From: Dactylis glomerata | Taxonomy: Eukaryota > Streptophyta > Magnoliopsida > Poales > Poaceae | Reading direction: 5' to 3' | Assembly (NCBI GenBank): GCA_007115705.1 | Contig: QXEO01001565.1 | Coordinates: 2,476,230 to 2,540,229 of the forward strand | DNA: 64,000 bases | In this document: positions 56,692 through 64,000 of the stretch, one piece after another | Layout of the letters: each line of letters opens with the position of its first letter | Position numbering within the stretch: the first letter of the stretch is position 1 | Notes under the pieces: model-generated | What the model saw: only the letters and a program-made list of their open reading frames with translations | Database searches by the model: none | What the model was told of the DNA's origin: nothing | Position numbers and translations under genes: made by a program

Positions 56692-57540
56692 TCATGTGGG
56701 CGCCATATAAGAGCTTGAGGCAAAGGCGCCATAAAGGAACTTAAAGCAATAGAGAGCATCAAAAAGGAAGTATGGAACACATTTAAATTTAAACCACTTC
56801 CTATGAAAAATAGTCTTGTAAAGAGACAAGTCATGAAAGCGCAAAGCAAAAAGCAAAGGAAGGCAAAACAAGTACAACTTCAAGAATTGCAACATAAAGA
56901 GGGGAAACTCAATATTGTTGAGATCCATCAAACCATGTTTCCCTCTCTCATAATAACTTTCAGTAGCATCATGAATAGAACTAACAATATAACTATCGCA
57001 TAAAACATCCCTATCATGAGCCACATGCATAAAAGAATTAATACTCACCACAGGAACAATAGTAGTAGGAGCAGATTCAACAGAATAATTATTCTCATCA
57101 CCATAATCATCAAAAATAGGAGGCATATTGTAATCATAACTAATTTTCTCCTCAAAAGTAGGTGAACTAAAAATATTATACTCATCATCATAGCCATCAT
57201 AAACTAGAGGTTTAGTATCATCACAAGCTAAAGAACAGCTATTTCGCAAAGCATATTCTTCAAACATATCATCATAAGAAGGAATATCACATATGGGAGA
57301 TAAAATATTATCAGAACAAACTTTCTCCACTAAAGCTGGGGAATTAAAAATATCATGCTTAACAAAACCAGCTTCCCCAAGCTTAGACTTTTCTATAGCA
57401 TTAGTAATAACAGTGTTCAAAGCATTCATACTAACAACACTATTAGCATGCAAATTAAGCTCCAAAGGTTTTTCAATTTTCTCTTCAAACACTTCATATC
57501 TAAACTCAGGAAAAAGACTATAGAACTCTTTGTTTTCCAT
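56692..57540 (-). CDS. RE8 ORF: 282-aa gag-less protein with hydrophobic tail
   Basis: Starts MENKEFYSLFPEFRYEVFEEK about 110 bases past the PBS; no stop or shift. It has the layout of the RE5 protein plus about 25 more residues (SPICDIPSYDDMFEEYAL and onward). That extra part spans the junction where RE3 has its gag core: left of it matches RE3's first segment, right of it RE3's last segment. Acidic Tyr-rich repeats and two hydrophobic stretches at the C-terminus are kept. Conservation of an open frame in two separate elements argues for a product. Function unknown. Confidence 0.75.
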   Translation of the reverse strand: MENKEFYSLFPEFRYEVFEEKIEKPLELNLHANSVVSMNALNTVITNAIEKSKLGEAGFVKHDIFNSPALVEKVCSDNILSPICDIPSYDDMFEEYALRNSCSLACDDTKPLVYDGYDDEYNIFSSPTFEEKISYDYNMPPIFDDYGDENNYSVESAPTTIVPVVSINSFMHVAHDRDVLCDSYIVSSIHDATESYYERGKHGLMDLNNIEFPLFMLQFLKLYLFCLPLLFALRFHDLSLYKTIFHRKWFKFKCVPYFLFDALYCFKFLYGAFASSSYMAPT

Positions 57541-57652
57541 TAAGCCTAACTAGTGAAAATAAAAACAAGAAACAAAAAGATGTAATTGCAGAATCTAAAG
57601 GAAATAACTCCGAGTACTCACACAGGAGGATGCGAGTACCTTTTACCTTACC

Positions 57653-57670
57653 TCCCCGGCAATGGCGCCA
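57653..57670 (-). promoter_or_regulatory. RE8 primer-binding site (tRNA-Asp, one mismatch)
   Basis: As in RE5 but with T for C at 57662 on the plus strand, giving one mismatch to the tRNA. Confidence 0.9.
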
Positions 57671-57680
57671 GAAAAGAGCT

Positions 57681-59223
57681 TGATGTCTACACACACTTCT
57701 GTTCTTGTAGACAGTGTTGGGCCTCCAAGTGCAGAGGTTTGTAAAACAGCAGCAAGTTTTCCTTAAGTGGATCACCCAAGGTTTATCGAACTCAGGGAGG
57801 AAGAGGTCAAAGCTATCCCTCTCAAACAACCCTGCAATTATGATATAGAAAGTCTCTTGTGTCCCCAACACACCCAATACACTTGTCAGATGTATAGGTG
57901 CACTAGTTCGGCGAAGAGATAGTGAAATACAAGCGGTAGTGATGATTATAAGTAGCAAATGTGATCTGAAATAAATATCGCTGCGAGCAAACATGTAACA
58001 AAACAGTAAGTAAACGGTGTGCAATGCTTGGAAACAAGGCCTAGGGATCATACTTTCACTAGTGGACACACTCCCAACAAATATAACATAATTAAACAAA
58101 TAAATAACTTCTCTTCACTATGGTACTCTGAATTACTCTCCTATTGAATAACACTAATCATTGCGTAGGGCTACGAAGCACTCCTCAAAGTTCATCAAGT
58201 ACTTGACAAACACCACTCATAGAGATATCCAAATCAAATCACAACTCAAGATAGATATTATTGCAACTTAGACCAAGTACTAACACGGTGCACACACTGT
58301 CAACATTACACCATGAAAGGAGGAATAGATCACTTCAATACTATCATAGCGATAATTATTCTCATAATCCATAAAAGATCACAATCGTAGCCTAGACCAA
58401 GTACCACCATGATGCACGCACTGTCACCGTTACACCATGGCAGGAGGAATAGATTACTTTAATAATACCACTAGAGTACACATAATATCTGAATAATAAC
58501 ATCTACTTGTCAAACATGATACAAAGCTCATGATCACATAAAGATCACATCATGGGAGAGAGAGGTGAACCACATAGCCACCGGTAGAGCCCTCAGCCCA
58601 GGGGGTGAACTACTCCCTCCTCATCATAAGAGACAGCAAGGTTGATGGAGATGGTGGTGAGGTCGATGGAGACGGCGGAGACGGCGATGGTGACCGATGG
58701 AGATGGCTCCGGGGGCACTTCCCCGTCCCGGCAGGGTGCCGGAATAGAGACTTCTGTCCCCCGAAATTCGTCGGTGGCGGCCGCGGAACTGCGGAACTGT
58801 TCTGAAAATTTCGCCGACTCTCTTAGGGTTTTCCGTCCCGAGGCTTCTTATGGGCGAAGGGGCGTCGTCAGGGGGCAGCCAGGGGCTCCTCACACCTGGC
58901 TGGCGCAGCCAGGGCCTGGGCCGCGCCACCTATGTGTGAGGGCGGCCTCTGGCCCCCATCCGGCTCTCTTTCGGTCTTCGGGAAGCTTCCGGGAAAAATA
59001 AGACTTCTGGAACTTGTTTCATCCAATTCTGAGAATATTTCCTGTGTAGCTTTTCTGAAACATAAAAACAGCAGAAAACAGGGAACTGGCACTGTGGTGA
59101 CTTGTTAATAGGTTAGTTCCAGAAAATGCATAAAAGTGCCACGAAGTGTAACGAAACAGTAGGCAAATGGTGTAAAAACAAGCATGGAGCATCAAAAATT
59201 ATAGATACGTTTGAGACATATCA
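57681..59223 (-). repeat. RE8 5' LTR (type I)
   Basis: 1,543 bp. The TATA-like box seen in the 3' LTR is changed here (plus strand TTATGGG at 58849-58854 instead of TTATAGG), so this promoter may be weakened. The outer end has CATATCA instead of CGTATCA. Confidence 0.95.
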
Positions 59224-59228
59224 GTACT

Positions 59229-59912
59229 CACGGGACACGAGGTTTTCAACTTATGATTTGTCAAGCATATGCATCATAATTGTTCTCGCATTAACTTTAA
59301 CCATTCAAGATGCTTATGATGGGGGCAATGAGAGCTCAATGCCGATAAGTACCATAATTTTTGAAGGTTATAAAACTTGCAATCACTGCTTCCCTCCGCG
59401 AAGGGCCTTTCTTTTACTTTTATGTTGAGTCACCACCTTCTATCTTGATGCACCATTAAGAGAGCATAGTTGTCATTCTTAGAATAATGTGCATTGTCCC
59501 AAAGTTTTCATTGATTGATTCATATTGTTGGTTTCACTTGTTCTCAAATTATTTGTATCTAGTCACCCTCTTAAACTTGAAGGTGTCCTATGCATTTATG
59601 TTTTGCTCTCCATGAAGGACAAGCTGAAAACAATTTATATGTTTTTCCTTATGATTTGAGCACACGTTTGACTTTCATTGTTTCATTTTCATGATCTTTT
59701 ATTTGTGTTCATTTGCATGTTATAACATGGTTGTTAAGTTCTTATTGTCAAGATTATATCTTTCATGCCCATGTTTTAAGTTCTCATGATCCCAGCTCAC
59801 AAACGCTTACATATATGATCAAGATTGTGTAGGTGCATGTCACCTCAAAAATTATTTCTTTTGTTATCACTTACCTACTCAAGGACGAGCAGGAGTTAAG
59901 CTTGGGGATGCT
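59229..59912 (+). other. RE7 3' untranslated region, second part, and PPT
   Basis: Continues after RE8 with CACGGGACACGAGG. The PPT AAGCTTGGGGATGC at 59898-59911 lies one base from the 3' LTR. No gene. Confidence 0.85.
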
Positions 59913-60974
59913 TGATACGTCTCCAACGTATCTATAATTTTTGATGCTCCATGCTTGTTTTTACACCATTTGCCATATGTTTTGTTACACTTCATGGCAC
60001 TTTTATGCATTTCCGGAACTAACTACTAACAAGTCGCCACAGTGCCAGTTCCCTGTTTTCTGTTGTTTTTGTGTTTCAGAAAAGCTACACAGGAAATATT
60101 CTCGGAATTGGATGAAACAAGTTCCTGAAGTCTTATTTTTCCCGGCAGCTTCCAGAGATCCGAAGAGGAGACGGAGTGGGGCAACGAGGGCCCCACACAC
60201 CAGGGCGGTGCGGCCCAGCCCCTGGTCGCGCCCCCTATGTGTGAGGATGCCTCGGTCCACTCCTGACGATGCCCCTTCGCCTATAAAGACCCCCCGAGGG
60301 GAAAAACCTAAGTACCCGATCAATTTTCCAGAAACACATCGCGATCCGCCGCCGTCATCGACCCGAGATTAGGAGGGTCTAGAAGCTCTTCCTGGCACCC
60401 TGCCGGAGAGGGGAATCGCCACCGGAGGTCTTCTTCATCGCCATGCTTGCCTCCGGAGCGATGAGTGAGTAGTCTACCTTGGACTATGGGTCCATAGCAG
60501 TAGCTAGATGGTTGTCCTCTCCACCATGTGCTTCATGTTTTGATCTCATGAGCTGCCCTACATGATTGAGATCACCGTTATGTAATTCTACATGTTTGGT
60601 TTGTTGGGATCTGATGAATATTGGTGTTATCATTGAGTTGCTATACTGAAATATATCTTATGTTATCTCTATGTTGTTTATGATCTTGCATGATCTCCGT
60701 TGTTAGTAGCTATCTTGGCCGAGTAGTTGCTAGTAACTCCAAGAGGGGGTATTTATGCTCGATAGTTGGGTTCAGGCCTCTATTTAATCTGGGGGAGTGA
60801 CAGAAACCTCTAAGGTTGTAGATGTGCCGTTGCCACTAGGGAGAAAACAACATTCATATGCTCGAGGGCATATGCTTTGTTTACATTACACACTTTGCTT
60901 AATGCAATTATCTGTTGTTCGCAACTTAATACTCATGGGGTGTTCAGATGATATCCCCGAGAGTGGATTATTAG
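59913..60974 (+). repeat. RE7 3' LTR, first part
   Basis: TGATACGTCTCCAACG onward, near-identical to 47617-48680. Cut by the solo LTR with TSD ATTAG (60970-60974). Confidence 0.93.
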
Positions 60975-62611
60975 TGATGCGTGGTGAATGACCAGCCCGT
61001 TGGGAACCCCAAGAGGAAGGTGTGATGTGTATAGCAGCTAGTTTTCCCTCAGTTAAGAAACCAAGGTTTATCGTTCTTGGAGAGGAGAGACAAACGACTG
61101 AAGGTGATGCGGACTGGCTTAGTAACACTCCAACAAGGGCGCCGTTTAATGTTTCTTGTTGACTCGTCTTCGGCCAGAAGCAACGTGGAACCTGCACACA
61201 ACACAACCAAGTACTTCGTTCCCAACTTGCGATGAGGTTGTCAATCTCACCGGTTTGCTTGAAACAAAGGTTATGAGCGTATCGAGTGGAAAACAATAGA
61301 GTATGCGAGTAAAGTAAACAGTGCGAGTAAAGTAAACAGGTGATAGCAATATGATGGAAATAGGACCGGGGTCCACAGTTCACTAGTGGTGTCTCTCCAT
61401 AAGATAAATAACACATGCTGGGTAAACAAATTACAGTTGGGCAATTGACAGAATAAAGATAAACGGGATATGTCAAGAAGATCACTATGAGATTCACTCT
61501 GGGCATTACAACAAAATACATAGACCGCCATCCAACTGCATCTATGACTAATAATCCACTCACGGGGATATCGTCCGAACACCCCATGAGTATTAAGTTG
61601 CGAACAACGGATAATTGCATTAAGCAAAGTGTGTAATGTAAACAAAGCATATGCCCTTGAGCATATGAATGTTGTTTTCTCCCTAGTAGCAACAGCACTT
61701 CTACAACCTTAGAGGTTTCTGTCACTCCCCCAGGTTAAATAGAGGCATGAACCCACTATCGAGCATAAATACCCCCTCTTGGAGTCACTAGCAACTACTC
61801 GGCCAAGATAGCTACTAACAACGGAGAGCATGCAAGATCATAAACAACATAGAGATAACAAAAGATAATATTCAGTACAGTAACTCAATCAGAAACACCA
61901 ATATTCATCGGATCCCAACAAACCAAACATGTAGAATTACATAACGGTGATCTCAATCATGTAGGGCAGCTCATGAGATCTAAACATGAAGCACATGGTG
62001 GAGGAGACAACCATCTAGCTACTCCTATGGACCCATAGTCCAAGGTAGACTACTCACTCATCGCTCCGGAGGCAAGCATGGCGATGAAGAAGACCTCCGG
62101 TGGCGATTCCCCTCTCCGGCAGGGTGCCGGGAAGAGCTTTTGGACCCTCCCGATCTTCGAGTCGACGGCGGCGGCGGATCGCGATGTGTTCTAGAAAAGT
62201 GATCGGGTACTTAGGTTTTTTCCGTCGGGGGGTCTTTATAGGCGAAGGGGCGTTGTCAGAGGAGGAGCCAGGCGCCCTCACGCCAGGGTGGCGCGGCCCA
62301 GGCCCTGGCCGCGCCAACCCTGTGTGTGGGGCCCTGGTGGCCCCCCTCCTACTCTCCTTCGGATCTCTAGAAGCTTCCGGGTAAAATAAGACTTCAGGAA
62401 CTTGTTTCGTCCAATTCCGAGAATATTTCCTGTGTATCACTTTTGAAACTCAAAAACAGCAGAAAACAGGGAACTGGCACTGTGGTGACTTGTTAATAGG
62501 TCAGTTCCGGAAAATGCATAAAAGTGCCACGAAGTGTAACGAAACAGTAGGCAAATGGTGTAAAAACAAGCATGGAGCATCAAAAATTATAGATACGTTG
62601 GAGACGTATCA
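60975..62611 (-). mobile_element. Solo LTR (type II)
   Basis: 1,637 bp in minus orientation, TGATACGTCTCCAACG to CACCACGCATCA. It is flanked by ATTAG on both sides (60970-60974, 62612-62616), with no internal domain or PBS. It is the product of LTR-LTR recombination of a former full element. A TATA-like TATAAAGA lies near 62233. A long antisense-like frame (60886-61725, minus) spans LTR and flank and is not a gene. Confidence 0.95.
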
Positions 62612-62616
62612 ATTAG

Positions 62617-63206
62617 TCATAGATGCAGTTGGATGGCGGTCTATGTATTTTGTTGTAATGCCCAGAGTAAATCGCAGAGTGATTTTCTTGACATATCATG
62701 TTATCTTTATTCTATCAATTGCCCAACTATAATTTGTTTACCCAGCATGTGCTATTTATCTTATGGAGAGACACCACTAGTGAACTGTGGACCCCGATCC
62801 TATTTCCATCATATTGCTATCACTTGTTTACTTTACTCGCACTGTTTACTTTACTCGCATACTTCTATTGTTTTCCACTCGATATGCTCATACCCTTTGT
62901 TTCAAGCAAACCGGTGAGATTGACAACCTCATCGTAAGTTGGGAACAAAGTACTTGGTTGTGTTGTATGCAGGTTCCACATTGCTGCTCGCAAAGCAAAG
63001 CTTGGACGAGGCGCCCTATAAATTGTCCGGAGCTGTCGCGAAGCTTGCAAGCATCACCTTCAGTCGTATTGGCTTTTTCTTCTTCGAACGATAAACCTTG
63101 GTTTCTAACTGAGGGAACAACTTGCTGCTGTGCTCATCATACCTTGCGCTTGGGGTTCCCAACTGCCTGGCCATAATCATCATCATTAACTACACGCCAG
63201 CCATCA
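62617..63206 (+). repeat. RE7 3' LTR, second part
   Basis: Resumes with TCATAGATGC and ends CGCCAGCCATCA, matching the 5' LTR end. TSD GGTAC follows. Confidence 0.93.
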
Positions 63207-63211
63207 GGTAC

Positions 63212-64000
63212 AAGCGTCATAGCTTGGGAATGCCCCGAGGCACCCCTTCTTCATCGGCAAAAATTAGGTCATCTTTCAAGACACTATATTTTTATTGCTT
63301 CATAATCTATGCGTTTTTTTGGAGCGTCTTTACTTTTTCTTTCAGTTTTCTTTTGTTTTTTTTGCTGCAATAAATGGTTGGACCCCAACATGTTTCCTTT
63401 GGAGAAGATGCACTCCGTTTTTCATTGCCAAGAACACTCTAGTTTTCACTCTTTTCGTTCAACGAGTATTCTCTTTTTCTAGTACTGCGTTTAGCTTTCT
63501 TTTTCGCCTTGATTTTTTTTCAGATCTTGTTATTTCTTTGTATCAAGGTGTATTTAGACCTCTGGTCTATGATGGTTTTCATCTTTAAGAGTTGTTACAA
63601 AAAGGTTGATTGCTGTTGGAAAAGAGAAAAAGTTGCATGTCTATAGTGGTACAAATGGGAGCTTGTTTAGACTGTGGCTTAGACTTTTGCATGTCATGCT
63701 TGATGTTATTTTGATAGTATGCTTAGTAGTTATTGCTGTAGCATGGCTTGTCTCAAATGACTGAGATTGCTTAATGTGCCTTTGAAAGAATCATGCGTTG
63801 TTTTTATTATATGGGAGCATATTATTGTGGTTTTCTCCTTTGATGCTTTATTTTGGTTGACTTGGCACATGCTTACACCATGTTTGCATTTAACAAGTCG
63901 CCTCAAACCTCTATGATCATTTGGTTTTTGACTTGTGATACCACTTTATGCTTTGGTTAATAATGTTTTGTCGCTATGCATGATTATGGTCGTTATTGCT
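63212..64000 (+). other. RE6 3' untranslated region, second part
   Basis: Continues RE6 after RE7 (AAGCGTCATAGCTTGGGAATG, a decayed copy of the second PPT-like motif). Collinear with RE3 at 25840-26640. No gene to the window end. Confidence 0.75.

Larger units (their letters stand above)
52558..59223 (-). mobile_element. RE8: complete non-autonomous gypsy element
   Basis: 6,666 bp, TSD GTACT (52553-52557 and 59224-59228). It has the same plan as RE5: 5' LTR 57681-59223, PBS, intact 282-aa ORF, 3' region, PPT, 3' LTR. The two LTRs have identical length. No gag core, protease or pol. Confidence 0.95.
47617..63206 (+). mobile_element. RE7: complete Athila-like element carrying RE8 and a solo LTR
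   Basis: 5' LTR 47617-49269, tRNA-Asp PBS, degenerate gag-protease, long 3' region, PPT and 3' LTR 59913-63206 (interrupted). About 7.28 kb without the nested parts. TSD GGTAC. LTRs are 1,653 and about 1,652 bp. No RT or integrase. Confidence 0.95.
45814..64000 (+). mobile_element. RE6: gag-protease element, oldest host layer, partial
   Basis: Seen as 45814-47616 and 63212-64000. The gag C-terminal part and protease are followed by a 3' untranslated region of the same kind as in RE1 and RE7. It is interrupted by RE3 on the left and by RE7 (TSD GGTAC). Its LTRs are outside the window. Two frameshifts and stops in gag show age. Confidence 0.8.

Noticed and set aside
60886..61725. 279-codon minus-strand ORF
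   Set aside because: Crosses the junction between RE7's LTR and the solo LTR, so it cannot be an ancestral gene. Parts of it recur in other LTRs with broken frames.

Overview
The window looks like intergenic DNA from a large grass genome, most likely Triticeae (wheat, barley or Aegilops type). I find no host gene, rRNA or tRNA gene. It is a stack of transposable elements inserted into one another, and nearly every junction can be read from LTR ends (TG...CA), 5-bp target-site duplications (TSDs), primer-binding sites (PBS) and polypurine tracts (PPT). The Triticeae assignment rests on recognising the LTR type that starts TGATACGTCTC and on the nesting style; it is inference, not a database match.

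Layout. The oldest visible layer is RE6 (+), a gag-protease element seen at 45814-47616 and 63212-64000. RE3 (+; 7391-45813 with gaps) sits in RE6's gag. RE3 is itself broken by RE2 (-; LTR 6496-7390), by a 12.2-kb LARD-like element (-; 7553-19798, TSD ACCTA), by a Helitron (-; 20204-23381) and, inside its 3' LTR, by RE4 (+; 29308-45607, TSD ACAAG). RE1 (-; 1-5679) interrupts RE2. RE5 (-; 33236-39873, TSD ATGGC) interrupts the RNase H region of RE4. To the right, RE7 (+; 47617-63206, TSD GGTAC) is inserted in the 3' region of RE6. RE7 carries RE8 (-; 52558-59223, TSD GTACT) and, inside its 3' LTR, a solo LTR (-; 60975-62611, TSD ATTAG).

Function. RE1, RE3, RE5, RE6, RE7 and RE8 are related Ty3/gypsy elements of Athila-like style. 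Where the PBS is visible (RE1, RE5, RE7, RE8) it matches tRNA-Asp. They have a gag/protease or a gag-less ORF, no reverse transcriptase, and a long structured 3' region, so they must have depended on enzymes supplied in trans. RE4 is the only element here with a recognisable pol (protease, reverse transcriptase, RNase H, integrase); it is broken by nonsense changes and lacks the gag core. RE4 also carries an intact antisense ORF with AT-hook-like motifs and a B3-like domain. RE2 is a Tat-type gag fragment. The LARD-like element has 4.5-kb LTRs, an initiator tRNA-Met PBS and a 3.2-kb internal region with two remnant or small ORFs but no gag or pol.

Most notable signals: (1) three consecutive small hairpins conserved in six copies just after the ORF stop of otherwise divergent gypsy ORFs; (2) a pair of internal PPT-like motifs, each placed in a hairpin; (3) intact 257- and 282-aa ORFs in RE5 and RE8 that look like gag-deleted derivatives of the RE3 protein; (4) the antisense AT-hook/B3-like gene in RE4; (5) a Helitron that appears to have run past its own terminator.
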